64,000 nucleotides of DNA, taken from assembly GCA_037954665.1 (NCBI GenBank), contig JBBMOL010000021.1, positions 3,410,001-3,474,000 of the forward strand, read 5' to 3'. This DNA is from Laguncularia racemosa (taxonomy: Eukaryota > Streptophyta > Magnoliopsida > Myrtales > Combretaceae). Shown piece by piece: positions 25,939 to 39,300 of this stretch (position 1 is its first letter; each line of letters opens with the position of its first letter). The notes beneath the pieces are model-generated. The model searched no databases. It saw only the letters and a program-made list of their open reading frames with translations, and had not been told where the DNA came from. The position numbers and the translations under genes are program-made.

Positions 25939-26331
25939 CTAAGGAAGCCATTCTACCCACTTTTTAGGGCGAACTCCAGCAAGGCAACGCAAGTACATCT
26001 CAATGGTGCGATTCACCACCTCAGTCTGCCCATCAGATTGTGGATGATATGCGGAAGAGAAATGAAGATTGGTTCTGCATAAACGAAACAACTCCTTCCA
26101 AAAGATACTAGTAAAAAAGGGATCGCGATCACTAACAATAGACTCAGGAATGCCACGTAATCGAACAATCTTGTCAAGGAATACCCTTGCAATGGTGCAA
26201 GCATTGTAAGGATGTGCCAATGGAATAAAGTGAGCATATTTTGAGAACCTATCTACCACCACGAATAAGACACTTTTACCCAATGATTTGGGTAATCCGT
26301 TAATAAAGTCCATTGATATATCCGACCAAAC
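25939..26331 (-). pseudogene. gypsy element 1 integrase core
   Basis: The DDE integrase core is visible: the first Asp in SDISMDFINGLP, the second in SDRDPFFTS, and the Glu in SDGQTEVVNRT. The stop TAG after VEWLP stands where the family has Trp (WLPWAE-type), a one-base G-to-A change. Confidence 0.9.
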
Positions 26332-27033
26332 CTAGTGTGGTAATTGCAACGGTTGTAGCAACCCGGCTGGACTTGAATGTTCAGCTTTATTCCTTTGACA
26401 AACGAGACATGCGGCGACGTAAGCTTTGATGGTGGTCTTCATTCTAGACCAATAAAAATCCTTGCGAATGCGCTGCAAGGTTTTCTCAACACCTTCATGA
26501 GTGTTGTCATGGATTCCGGATAATATAGCGTTGATCAAGGAAGATGTTGGTAATAGGTAAATGTGATCTTTAAAGAATATCATCTCATCACGCAAAAACC
26601 AACCCAAGCCAGCTGTTCCTTGCTCAATCCTTGATTTAAGGGCCCTTAAAGTAGCTGAATTCTGTATCTCTGCTCGAATTTCATCGAACAAGAGAACCTG
26701 CGGTTGGGATATTGCATATAACAACACACCATCTTCCTCACGGCGTGACAAGGAATCTGCAGCAACATTCAACCAGCCAGCCTTATATTCCACTTGAAAA
26801 GTAAAACCCATTAACCTGTTAAACCAGTGCTGTTGGGGAGATGTGGACAACCGTTGTTCAAGTAAATACTTAAGACTATAGTGATCTGTTCGAACAATGA
26901 AAGAATGTCCCCAAAGATATGGTCTCCAATGTTGGACTGCCTTCACTAGACCTATTAATTCCTGCTCATAAGCTGCAAGTTTCAAATGACGTTCAGCTAG
27001 CTTCTTGCTAAAAAATGCGATGGGATGTCCCTT
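26332..27033 (-). pseudogene. gypsy element 1 RNase H end and integrase zinc domain
   Basis: In the same frame as the preceding domain. The RNase H part includes AAYEQELIGLVKAV and RTDHYSLKYLLEQR, then the integrase HHCC zinc domain with HDNTHEGVEKT and CLVCQRNK. It ends with a TAG where the family has Gln before VWSDISMDFI. Confidence 0.9.
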
Positions 27034-27954
27034 TTACTGCAAGACTGCGCCTATCCCTATATCGGATGCATCACATTCAACTACAAATTCTTCTTGAAAA
27101 TTAGGCAAACTCAGTACCGAGGCATCTATTAAGGCTTTCTTTAGCGCTTCAAAGGAAGCATGAGCTGTCTCATTCCATTGAAAAGCTTGTTTCTTCAGCA
27201 TATTTGTCAAGAGAGCAGCAATTTGTCCATAATCCTCAATGAATTTGCGTAAATACCTTGTCAACCCCAAGAATCCACGCAAGGCTTTGATAGTTTGAGG
27301 TTGAGGCCAATCCGTGATCGCTTGAATTTTACTTGTGTCAATGGAAACACCTCCTGTTGATATCACATGACCTAAATAGGAGACTTGTGGTTTTCCAAAT
27401 GAGCATTTAGACTTCTTAAGATAGAGATGATGGGCCCTCAATAACTTAAAGACAGTTTGGAGGTGCAGTAAATGATTCTCCCAAGAGTTGCTGTACACAA
27501 GGATATCGTCAAAAAAAACAAGCACAAATTGACGTAAATGTGGTCGAAATACCTCGTTCATTAATGCTTGAAAGGTGGAAGGGGCATTGGTTAGCTCAAA
27601 GGGCATGACAAGGAACTCAAAATGGCCATGGTGCGTTCGAAAGGTTGTCTTCTCCACATCTTGAGGATCCATTCGAAGTTGATGATAACCGGATCGGAGG
27701 TCAAGCTTGGTAAAAAATTTTGCACTATGTAACTCATCCAACAATTCATCCACTACTGGAATGGGAAATTTATCCTTGATAGTCTTATTATTCAGCTCCC
27801 TGTAATCAACACAAAATCGCCATGTGCCATCGTGTTTGCGAACTAGCAGTACCGGAGAGGAGAATGGTGAGTGACTTGGCCTGATAATGCCTTGCTGTAA
27901 CATTTGTTGGCATTGTTTTTCAATCTCATCTTTTTGAAGATGCGGGTATCGATA
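27034..27954 (-). pseudogene. gypsy element 1 reverse transcriptase and RNase H start
   Basis: The 289-codon open part contains SPFSSPVLLVRKHDGTWRFC, DLRSGYHQLRM and the catalytic FFDDILVYS, with both aspartates present, followed by the thumb region and the RNase H start VVECDASDIGIGAVLQ. In VMPFELTNAPSTF a Gly that is nearly constant in the family is Glu. The frame ends in TAA where Gln is usual (QQKGHP-type junction). Confidence 0.9.
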
Positions 27955-27957
27955 GGG

Positions 27958-28593
27958 TCAAACTACCACTGGAGCGGTATCTGGCTGTAAATTAATGCGA
28001 TGATCGCATGGTCGGATGGGTGACAGTCCTATGGGCTCTTGAAATACTTCCTCGAAAGCTGCCAGTATTTTCTCCAAGTCCCTCTCTTGCGGTTGTGATG
28101 CTTGAAGATGGTTTAGTGTCGAGTGTGAAGTCTGCAGCTGTCCTTGTAACACAATTGGGTTGCTTGCCTTCTCAAAGCGCATGGTGAGGGAGGAAAAATC
28201 CCATAGGATTTGTCCCAATGTTTGAAGCCACTGTATACCTAATACCAAGTCAAACCCAACTAAAGGAATCACGTAAAAATCTGCTAGGAAAGGATGATTG
28301 TTGATTGAAAATTATAAGTTGGTGCATTTGCCTAATCCCACCACCTGCTCCCCATTTGCTACCGCCACTGGCAGGTTTGTTTGGGGTTGAATATGAATTC
28401 CTAATCTTCGAGCTGCTGTCGAACTCATGAAGTTGTGAGTACTACCGGAATCTACCAAACTATTCAAGGGCTGCTTATAAACCATTGCCGTTAATTGCAT
28501 GGTTCTAGCATTTTGTTCCCCGGTGATGGCGTGCAAGGATATCGCCGGAGTGTTTTCTTCTTTAGTTGGGTCTTCCTTCTCTGTTTCGTCCAT
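27958..28593 (-). pseudogene. gypsy element 1 aspartic protease
   Basis: Minus-strand frame contains SLVDSGSTHNFMS, where DSGS is the aspartic-protease active-site motif of retroelements (about 28420-28460), and later VGFDLVLGIQWLQTLG, the usual end of this domain. A TAA stop at about 28309-28311 and a TGA at about 27955-27957 break the frame. At both places the family normally has other residues reachable by one C-to-T change. Confidence 0.85.
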
Positions 28594-28599
28594 TTCCTA

Positions 28600-29686
28600 C
28601 TAGAATGGTTTCTTGCATTGATGTCTAGGGACGTATTGTTCATCACAATTATAACACAATTCTTGCATTCGACGAGTGGCCATCTCAGCTCTTGTTAATC
28701 TCTTAACAAATGGCGTTGCAGCACTGCCCAAAGAAGGAGATGCACTACCCGCCACGGTGCCTAATTTGGAGTTGATTGGAGTTCCCTTTGAACCGAAATT
28801 GGTGCTGTGATTTACACCTTTCTTTACGTTTTGGGTGAGTTGCAATTTTCTTTCAAAAGCTCTCGCAAAATTCATGGCATGTAACAAACTTGGTAGGCTG
28901 TGTAATTCTACATCAATGCGAATATTCTCCCTCAAACCTGCCGTGAACATGTTGACTTGTTGATCAGATTGTACCGAGCTTGCCCTTGCTAATAAGGTTT
29001 GAAACTCCCGCCGGTACTCTTCCACGGATTAACTCTCTTAAAGGGTTGCTTCGTAAGGGAGGCCCAAAGCGAAGGGTACAATACTCCTGGAATGTCTTCT
29101 AGGTCATATTTGGTTCTTCCTTTTCCATTTGGTAAAACTATAGTTGTGCCTCTCCTGTCATGTGGAAGGCGGCTAAACCCACCTTATCTCCCTCAACCGT
29201 TCTCTAGTTAGCAAAGAATTTATCGCACCTATGGATCCACATTAATGGGTCACTCGCTCCATCATAGGTGGGAAAATCCAACTTCGTATACCGCGGCACC
29301 TAACCCCCTGATCCTCTGCCACTCATGTCCCCTTTGCTGTTACTGTTATCTTCATCCGCGTGAGATCCCTGGTTTTGGTTGGAGCCTGGATTACTTCTGT
29401 CCCCAATCTCCACTCCTTTGCCATGGTTGCTTGCACAAATCAAGGCTTCAATTTGTTGTGATAATTGTTGAAGTTGAGCCACCATCCTTGCCTCTGAAGC
29501 GGCCCTCCTTGATTCCGTTGCTGCAATTTTGGCATCCGTTTGTGATTGTTTCTCATGCAAAAGATAACGTAGCCATTCTTTAGCGATGTTCTCGTCCATG
29601 GTGAGTGGCTCTGATACCAAATTGTTACAATTCCTAGTTTGTGATCGAGTCACCGGACGAAGGATCGAAAATTCTCCTTCCAACAA
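28600..29686 (-). pseudogene. gypsy element 1 gag (broken)
   Basis: The first part (29300-29686) has a coiled-coil-like stretch rich in Glu, Ala and Gln. The capsid part in another frame (about 29040-29290) shows the plant Retrotrans_gag pattern, with FPTYDGASDPLMW and GLAAFHMTGEAQL, and is cut by three TAG stops where the family has Gln or Trp. A frameshift near 29030 leads into EEYRREFQTLLARAS. The CCHC knuckle CYNCDEQYVPRHQC follows at about 28610-28665. Two adjacent TAG codons (28597-28602) separate it from the protease. Confidence 0.85.
29607..29619 (-). other. Primer-binding site, tRNA-Met type
   Basis: Minus strand reads TGGTATCAGAGCC, complementary to the 3' end of plant initiator tRNA-Met, three bases inside the 5' LTR. 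It fixes the orientation of gypsy element 1. Confidence 0.85.
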
Positions 29687-30118
29687 AGGGTTCTTACCCT
29701 TGTTCTTCCTCCTTGAAGCACCTATCCTTAATAATCAATGCAACTCTTGAAGGGAGCTGCCACCTTGAAACTCGTTAAAGAGAGAGTTTCCAATCTCTTG
29801 AATTTTTTTAAAAGAATTCTCTGCTTTTTTTTATTGCTCAATAACTCCCTATATATAGAGAAGCTTCCTTACAATACTAAAGATAATAAAAAGACTAGGA
29901 TTCCTAATTAACAAAGATTAAGATTCTTTAATATTCTTAGTTTCCTAGAATAACTCCTACTATAAATAAGGAAAGAATAAAACTGGAAAGTAAGAAAAAT
30001 ATAACTAGGAAAGAACAAAAAACTGGAAAGTAAAAATATTCCTAGGATTCCTTATTTTGCATTATCCCTTTTACTTGTGCGTCTTGTATATTGTTTGCCC
30101 AAGAATGCATCCGCAACA
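29623..30118 (-). repeat. 5' LTR of gypsy element 1
   Basis: 496 bp, nearly identical to 24771-25264. It starts TGTTGCGGATGC and ends ATTGTAACA on the minus strand. A TATATATAG-like TATA box lies near 29851-29860. The next feature inward is the primer-binding site. Confidence 0.92.
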
Positions 30119-30395
30119 TGTTCTCATGCAATACAATCCAGTTTCTTCCAAATTAGCTTTTAAAAATTTTATCATCCACGACTAGACTCTGCTTATAGAA
30201 AGTAAATCTCTTAACACCATCCTTTTTTTTTTTTTTAACACCAAAGTTTCAAGTGGTGGAAAATTCACTTAGTGGATCTGCCACTTCATAAGATTCGCTA
30301 CCTGTTTGTGGGACTACTGCAGAATTTGTGTAAAATATTAGGGACAAGAGGCAACATAAAAGAAAATAATGTAAGTACATTCACTCACCACTTGC
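30119..30395 (-). other. ABC1K8: 3' flank/untranslated region of ABC1K8
   Basis: The 277 bases between the ABC1K8 stop codon and gypsy element 1. No coding signal. The transcript end probably lies here or inside the LTR. No clear AATAAA on the minus strand was seen. Confidence 0.5.
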
Positions 30396-33300
30396 TCATG
30401 CGATTCCTGTTATCAACCTCTCCCTCTGGTCTAATTTCTTCACCTTAAGCATGCCAATCAAAACTTGCAAGCCAAAGAATGCACAAAGAGCATACATGGC
30501 AGTCGCAGGACCCTAAGGACACTCAGTTAGTAAGAACATCAGAGGATGAAAGAATATGCTATAATGGTCTGGAAAAGGAACCCATAAAAGAGAGATAAAC
30601 TGCTTACTCTTAGGGAGTTGAGATACAAAATTGTTGCAAGATTTATCAGGCTTCCAGCAGCTATAGCCTGTTGATCAGTCAAAATAGATATCATCATGAA
30701 CTGTAGACCTACTTGATGATTTTCAAGTGTCTAAAGGCAATCACATCCCCATGCAAAGCAACCATCAAACTACAGATATTTCTTACAAGGCATGCACAAA
30801 GGTCATAATAAGGTTCATTCAGGTTCTCATAGTACATCATTGAGCTAATAGAAGGAAGGTACATGGCTCAGATTTAGCAAGATAGGCATTTAAACAAATA
30901 GTGCCCTGCATCAACAAGAACAAGTAGAAATTTTAGGGCAATATCCCCTAACACCACGATCTCACTTCTAATTCTGATTGCTCAAACCTAATGTGTTGGG
31001 AGAGAGCTATCATACTGATTAGACCTACTTGCATGGATTTGTTCCTGGATATTGGATGAGGTATCTCCTTGGGAGTTTCCCTTATATACTTGTTGAGTAT
31101 TTAGCTTTGTAAGATCTGCAGCCCTTCATTATCATCACAAATTATGACAGGAAAAATATTTTTTCCCCTTAAGCTATCATGGCACAGATCAAACCATGAC
31201 TGACAGCATGCAGTTCCACAAAGAAAAAAGAGCACAAAAAACTGGTCCGTTAAGAACATCAATGTGCTGTAAAAGTGTAAATGACTCTTCAATCAAATGA
31301 TACAATGTTCTCTACTTGATACAGCAGACACAAGGTAAATCTAGATAAGTTTCTTCATTGACAGAAATACTTGATTCATCTATTATTCAAATATCCTTGG
31401 GTTAATATGAAGCAAGAGATAGAACTTGATGTAATACTCCAACATGCTGGAAGGGACTGATAACTAAGTGAAATAAGTTCGGTGAATGAAGTCTGCATTT
31501 TGTTTTAGATTTTATAATTGAGAAACCAAAGGGAGAAATGGCATATTCATATGGTTTTACTATATATAGATAGAAGGAAAATGCAATTAGACTTTGTAAT
31601 ACAGATCAAGATGGTCTTATAAGTAGCAAAGCTTGTAAGCTGGGTGTTCACTACTTACATTGCCCAAAGTCTGTTGGACAGTTGCAACACGCTGAAATGC
31701 CCTCTCAGACTCTAGGGCTCTTACACGCAACTTCAAATCACCTTGCTCCTGCACAGCGGAAATGACCTCAATGAATGGCATATAAAGATCAGAAGACTGA
31801 TGAATCATAAAAGAAAGGAAAAATTACCAGTCGTTGTATAATTTCTGCCAGCTTTTCAACTCTTTCAGCCTGTCTAAATAAGTTGTAGAAGGCACGGGAT
31901 TGACGGTCTAATCTCTTTCTAATGTCCTGTGACATCATGATATGATATATTAGGAGGAAAGCAGGCAGCATCAGATGTCCCAAAGAATAAATTAGATTAG
32001 CCCTTGCCTTTATCACAACTTCAACACCAGCTTCTCGAAACCTCAGCAACTCCAATGCATAACTACAAGGCAAGGCATAAGTCATTTCCAATTGTTTCAC
32101 CATGTTGTATCGAACTTGGCAGAATCTTAGAATAAAAATTTTCGAAGAGCTATGGCTAGCAAAATTGCACTCACGGTTTGGCTATTTCGGTGATGTCAAA
32201 TCGAGGATCAAGTCCCTTCCCAATGCCATCCAGTACTGCAGATAGTCACTGAGTGCTATAAATCTCACCAATTAATGTAGATGTATCACCCACCACTCCT
32301 ATTAAAATTACCTGAAAATGCTCTTACTACAAATGTGAATGTTGCAGGGAATCTGAAGGGTTGATCAGCTGCAATGGCTAGCAAATCTTCCCCTGGTTGA
32401 CAGATGCCAAAAATGTGAGATAAGCAAAAAGGCACATACTACATGATATAACCACCCAAAAGAAAAAAAAGAAAAGAAGAGAGAGAGAGAGAAAAGAAAC
32501 GCTCACATACTACACAATATTACTAAAAATACAAATTCAAAAACTTTTAACACGAATCTCATATGCTAGATTTTAAGTTTCATTACCAATAGCAGCAAGA
32601 CGTTGCTTCTTCTTTTCTATCCTTTCCTCTTTGCTGAGTGGCTTTTTAATTCCTAGTTCTGCTGTTGCCATCTCTCTTTCTTTACGTTGTGCTGCAAGAC
32701 GATCCTCGAAGCTGCAAAATGTGATAATTATGTTCACATAAATCCACAAATTAAAGACAAAACTGATAGATGCTTCGAATCTCAAGAAAATCTCTTCTTA
32801 GACATTAGAGATGCAGAAATCAGAGTGATATGACGAGGTAAAAGGAGAGGCTACTCAACAGGATTACTGACAAACTATCAACCAGCTACTACTAGGAAAT
32901 GTATAAATGACATTCAGCCTGAGAAACTATTGTAAGATAACTTATTCCCTCGTAGTCTCTCAAACAAGCAATCATCTAAAAAGCAAGTCCATAAAGTATA
33001 ACAAAACACCCTGTAAGCTAAATTTGTAACACCTGTTGAGAAAGAACTGAGCTGTTCTTCGGACAGCAGTCATATCTCCTGTAGGCACAAGAACACCCAT
33101 TTGAATCATAGCCTGAAGGACCTGTATTAATGTGTTTTGGTCAGTAAAGACCATTAATAACCTCTAAAAACATAATCATGACTCTGCCACCTCTTTTAAG
33201 AGACACACTCACCCTATCAGGATCCTTCTCATAAACACCATAAAAGGCTTCCAGCAAACCTTCCCGGATGTTTGGACTGATGCTGCAGGGTTGCATACCA

Positions 33301-36300
33301 AAATAGAAATTTCACTTCCAGAAAGAAAATAACGATGGCATAATCTTCTCACATAGAGAGAGAACAGAATTACCTTCCCATCATTCCAAAATCATAGAAA
33401 ATCAATCTCCCACCATTTACATCATCAACAGCAATGTTTCCAGGATGCTGCAACAAGCAAGTAGAATCTCAGTTTCAAACTCCTGAGTTTGGAAACATGG
33501 AGGCACCAAATCATGATCATTATAATCAAAGAATGATGCATCCAGTTAATTGACAGCTATTCTGCCTGTTGTTTTGGAATATAAAGTACAATGCATGAGA
33601 AGATAACATAGGGTGAATGCATTTGGGAACTGCCCTAAAAAATTATGCTGAAGACAAGCACACTACTGCTCTCTTATTTGTGAGGTAGATTCAAATGGAG
33701 ACTACTGCAACATGGTGATCGAATTTAATAAAGACCAGGGCTTCATTTCTTTAAGATGCTTATATATCATGTCACCAAATAGGATAGTGCTCAATCCCTG
33801 AAGAGAAATTTATTCTGCCTCTTTTGTATTCCTCACTTCCGAACTGAATGTTTAGACAAACAAAACCGAGGGGGACGGATTCCATGTACCATAAAATTTG
33901 AATACTAGCTACTCTATGTATGCCTTGGTATTCCAGGGTAAATAGACCAAACTCTGCACAAATGAGACTTCAATGTATTGTTTTTTCTTGTGGTTTATTG
34001 CATTCTTTGTTTGATAGATTGCTGTTATTTTAGGCAGCAGCTGTAAGATAATGGCGATTTTCAGACGATACAACTTCCATCAATATAGTCTTCATTCTTT
34101 CTCACATTCTTATCTCTGTTTGAGTTCTCCATTTTGTTTACATTCAAGTTTATGTATAACAATCAGCTCTTGCAATCACATAGAAGAAGTAGCTCCAGAA
34201 TTCAGGGTCAATCTTCACTGTGCTATCATATACTTAATTTTGTATCTGGATATTCTCTGAATATTGAGAACCAATATTAGCACCAGGAGTCAAAGATTTA
34301 GAACAATTACAGGGTCAGCATGGAAGAATCCATGAGATAGGATTTGCTCCAGGTAAGATTCAACAGCATATCGACCTAATCTGAAAATCATACCATGATG
34401 TGAATTGAATTGCACAATAAAAGTGATAAACTTTTAATAAAGCGGAAAAGCGGAACCTCTTTCGATCAACTCCTAGTTGATCAAGAGCTGCTATTTTGTT
34501 TATCTTGATTCCGGGGACATACTCCATAGTTAGAACCTGCAGCAACATGTACCAGAGTACCATGAAAAGTAAATATAACAGCTTCAGTTGTTTTTTTGGG
34601 CATTGATAACAGCTTCAGTTGTTAATGTCTCATTATTATGAAATGCCATACCTGTGGTGTTGTGTATTCCCAGAAAATGTTGGGAACTTTAATGTAATCC
34701 ATTGATTTAAAGTTACTTGCAAACAGCTCTGCATTGGCAGCTTCCTTTGTGTAATCAATTTCCTGAAATCAAAAACTTTATATGAGAAATTTTACAAAAC
34801 AAATTATCAAAAATTGTCGGTACAACTACTTTCACCAACAATATATTTTCTTCCTTATCTTATATTATTATTATTATTTTAATTTAAATAATACAAATTT
34901 AGTTTTTAAAACTGGCAACTGGATGATATGTCAAGAGTTGTCATGGAGAACGAATTAGCTTGTTAATGTTTTTTATGTTAATATTGTTGCTTAGATGATC
35001 TATGTTGAATAATCTAAATATAGTAGGATTATTTATAGTAATAAGTGTGATTATAGTTAGCAAAATTGTTTATACTTGATAGGAGATATTTTTATATATA
35101 GTATCTGATGTGTATTCTTGTATATAAGAATAAAGGAGATTTAGGGCATGACTGAAAACCCAGGAAAAAGCTTCTTACTTCATGGTATCAGAGTGGGTTT
35201 AGATCAAACCTAAAAAAAAAACCTATGCTCGTGATCTAACTTTCTTCCAATACTTGTTTCCACCCTTTCCAAGTCTCTTGCCCTTCCTCGACTTCTTCGA
35301 GCAGAGGAATACCTTTAGCTGCTTCAAAAAGGCCTTCTCGGTCTGTGCATCCATTATTAGGGTTTTTGTGACTTCCCGGATGTGGAAGACACTAAAAAAC
35401 AAAAAACCTAACAAAGCTTAGAGTGTCGACCAACATTGCTACCCAGTGGGTTCGGGCATTTGCAGATCTTGAATTTGCTCCACACTTAATCGTAAAAGGA
35501 GTGGTGGAACCTAAATTTGCAGATCTAGTAGTGAAGGAACAACAATTATTCTGACAAATATGTCAAACAACGCGAAGAGCATTGAGAAATTGGTGTCATC
35601 CGCAGATACTCGCTTACCAAGCGCCCATAGCTTCAATACTCCCATCAGTTCGATCAAACTCGATGGCCCGAAGATCTATCTCATGTGGTCTCGACAATGT
35701 AGCATCACAATTCACTCAAGAGGCCTCATCGGATATCTCACTGGCACCAAGGAGAAACCAGAATCCGGTGATCCAGCTTGCGAACATTGGTCTCTTGAGA
35801 ACTCCTTGGTTATGTCGTGGCTGTTCAATTCCATGGATTTGACCTTGGCATCTTCCTACATCTTGTATGAATCCACTGCCCAAATTTGGAGTGCAATAAA
35901 ATAGTCATATTTTCAAAGTAATAATTACTCTGAGATATTTGATCTACATCAAAAAATATATAGCCTACAATAGGGAGAACTTACCGTGACAGAGTATATC
36001 AGTACTCTTTTGACGGCATGGCAAAAACTAGATTTCTACTATCTGTTCAATGCTACTTGTGCTACTGATGCTGCATTTTTCAAGGAATGACTTGGGCAAA
36101 AAAGAGTGTACAAGCTCCTTGCAAAACTAAATCCTGAGTATGATCAGATTCGAGTCTAGATCTTCGGAAGGTCACCGTTGCCCAGTCTTTAGGAGGCATG
36201 CTCTCTTGTCTAGCATGAGAGTAGTAGGAGGGAGATTATGCTACATCGTTCCATTACAGAAATAGCAGCTAGGGCTAGAGATTCTATCAGGGGAAGAGGC

Positions 36301-39300
36301 AAGCATTGTCAACGACCCATGGACTTAGCACCCAACAAACTATGGTGTGATCATTGTGGAAAAATCACCACACTCGGGAGACCTATTGGAAGCTACATGG
36401 ACATCCCATCAGTGCAGGTCGGAAACTAGGTAGCAACATGAGCAAGATCAAAGAAAACGCTAATGCTGTACATGAAAGTTCAACCTCAAGTCATGTCATA
36501 CTGCTGTCCTAACCATCGTCTTTTTCAAATTCTGCATTTGCCACTCAAGAATCTGCTGGTTTTCTTTCCACTCTTTCTTCCTATGACTCTCATGCTTACT
36601 CTTCTTTCTTAAAAGACTTAAGAACTTGGATTATAGATTTTGGTGCATCTAGACATATGATTGGCAAATCCACTACCTTTAGCTCTTATGTTCCCCAATC
36701 TAGTAGGGATAAAGTTAGAATTGCTAATGGTTCTCTCTCTCCCATTCTAGGAAAAGGTGAAATAAATAGTTTTTCTAGTCTTCATCTATCTGATGTTCTT
36801 ACATGTCCCTAACTTTCCTTATAGTCTTTTCTCAATCTCTGCTATCACAAATTCTCTACAATGTAAAGTAAACTTTTGGCCAATACATTGTATTTTCAGG
36901 AGCTGAAGACGGGAAAGGTGATTAGGCATGGTAGTCATCAAGATGGTTTGTACTTTTTAAGAGGAGAGTAAATTGCAATCGGCACAATTGGTGGTTTCTT
37001 CAGAACAAGACCTTATCATGTGACATAAGAGAGTTGGGCACCCGTCATTTAGAGTTTTTGAGAGGTTAGTCCCTTTATTTTATAAAAGTTGTAATAAAGA
37101 CATGCTCAAATGTGAAGCATGTGAATTAGCTAAACATTCTCGAAGTGTTTATCCTGTTAGTGGAAATAAAAGTTTTAAGCCTTTTGATTTGATTCACTTT
37201 GATGTTTGGGGTCCAACTGCTAATATCTCTACTAGTGGTTGTAAATGGTTTGTGACGTTTATTGATTGTCATAGTAGGACAACCCGGTTAACCTTGTTAA
37301 AGGCTAAGAGTGATGTACTCTTAGCATTAAAAAATTTCTACAGGTGGTAGAAAATTAGTTTAGTGCTCGCATCAAAGGGATTTGGACTGACAATGGGACT
37401 GAATATACAAATACGACATTCCGGGAGTTTTTACTCTCACATGGGATTGAGCATCAAAAGACTTGTGTGGAAACTCCTACTCAGAATGGAGTTGCAGAAC
37501 GGAAGAATTGTCACCTCCTTGAGTTAGCTCATTCACTGCTCTTCACCACGAATGTTCCTAAATATTTGTGGGGAGAGGCAGTTTTGTATGCAATGTACCT
37601 CATTAATTGGATGCCACTATGTTCTTTGGATTTTTGTTCTCCTCTACAAGTGCTTCAAGGCAACTACTCTTTTATTGTTCCTCTAAAAGTGTTTGGTTGT
37701 GTTTGTTTTGTCTACATTCGAAATCCTTTAGATGGCAAGCTTGCCCCCTGATCCAAGAATTGTGTGTTTGTTGGTTATGTACCGGATAAGAAAGGGTACA
37801 GATGCTATTGTCCTATTGATCGGAAGACTTATGTTTCAATGGATGTGACTTTTTGGGAGTCACAACCATATTTTGGATCCTCTTCAACTGAGAATTCTCA
37901 AAAGGGGGAGACATCTGATGATTCTTCAATGGATGTTAATCAAATGATGGAGTTACCAATGTCATCTCCTAGTGATCCTAATGTTGAGGGGGAGATACCT
38001 CCTAGTGGTTCTCATATTGAAGGGGAGACGCCTGTTAATGATGTGATAGGATCACCTGACAATGAAATATCCGAAATCCTTAATAAGGAGCCAACTCCAT
38101 TGAAGGTCTATAGTTGAAGGCCTAGAATAGTTGCTCTTGATAACTCTCATGCCCCACCTACACTGTCTGTAGCTCATGAAGATCCCTCTCCTTCCTTACC
38201 AGTCTCAGGTGATGCATCCTCCTCGCTTAATCATGATGATTTGAACATACCTATTGCTCTTAAAAAACAAAACAAAAGCTGCAATTCCCAATATAGGTCT
38301 CATTTGTGTTCTACTTCACATCCGATTGCTGATGTCATCTCTCTTGAGTCCTTGTCTCCTCATTTTCAACCCTTTTCTGTATCCTTATTATCTTCCAGTG
38401 TTCCTAAGCACTGGAAGGAAGCTTTGCAGAGCTCTGAGTGGAAGGCAGCTATGATTGAAGAAATGCGAGCATTACAAAAGAATGAAACATGGGAGCTTGT
38501 GCCTAGACCATAGAACAAGTAAGTCGTTGGATGCAAATGGGTGTATACAGTAAAGCACACCCCGGAAGGGAAGGTGGACTGCTATAAAGTTCGACCAATG
38601 GCAAAAGGATATACTTGGACATATGGGGTAGACTACGAAGAGACTTTTTTTATTTTGGATCAAGTAAATTTTATTAATCCAAAGAGAATAGTTTACATTG
38701 TCAAAGGCAAGATACAAGACAACCAAGGTACAAATATAGCAATATAATGCTTCTAGATAGTATAGACTGTATCTTACATTAGTGTAGTATACGTTCTAAT
38801 TTGGTTTACAATAGAGCCTATAGCAGATAGGTTTCCTCCCAGGCATACACTGTTATGTATATGCCATATATAGTATACTAATGCTGCATGAGTTGCACTC
38901 CATGTTTTAGCCGCTGGGGTGGAGGAATCTACTATCGCCACCAGAGCACTCATGGTTCCTTGCCATGTACTAAATGAGGAAAGGCATTGGAAACAGTTAC
39001 AAACTAGATCCCATAAAGCCGATGTGTAGCCACAGGTAAAGAAAAGATGTTCATGGCTCTCTCTACCTTGGTTATAGAGGAAGCATGTAGCAGGCACTGA
39101 GATCCCCCATGAGATCATTCTATCCAAGGTTGCTAGTTTACCTTGCCAGGCTAGCCAAAGTATAAATGAGTGCCTCGGTAAGGATTTGCTGTTCTACACT
39201 ACTTTGCACCATGGCATTGCAGTGTTTGGGGGGCAGAGGAACTCATAGCCACTTCTGATGGTATACTTTCCTGAACTTGAGTGCTTCCAATAGAAGTGGT

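Larger units (their letters stand above)
24771..30118 (-). mobile_element. Ty3/gypsy LTR retrotransposon (chromovirus-like), inactive
   Basis: A structurally complete element on the minus strand. Two LTRs (24771-25264 and 29623-30118) start TG and end CA and differ at roughly 5 percent by eye. A primer-binding site matching initiator tRNA-Met lies beside the 5' LTR, and a polypurine tract beside the 3' LTR. Domain order is gag, protease, reverse transcriptase, RNase H, integrase, chromodomain-like end, as in Ty3/gypsy chromoviruses. Flanks TGTTT and TGTTC could be a 5-bp target duplication with one change. The polyprotein is broken by about eleven stops and one frameshift in gag. It lies 278 bp past the ABC1K8 stop codon in the same orientation, so gene read-through would enter its 5' LTR. 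Confidence 0.93.
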
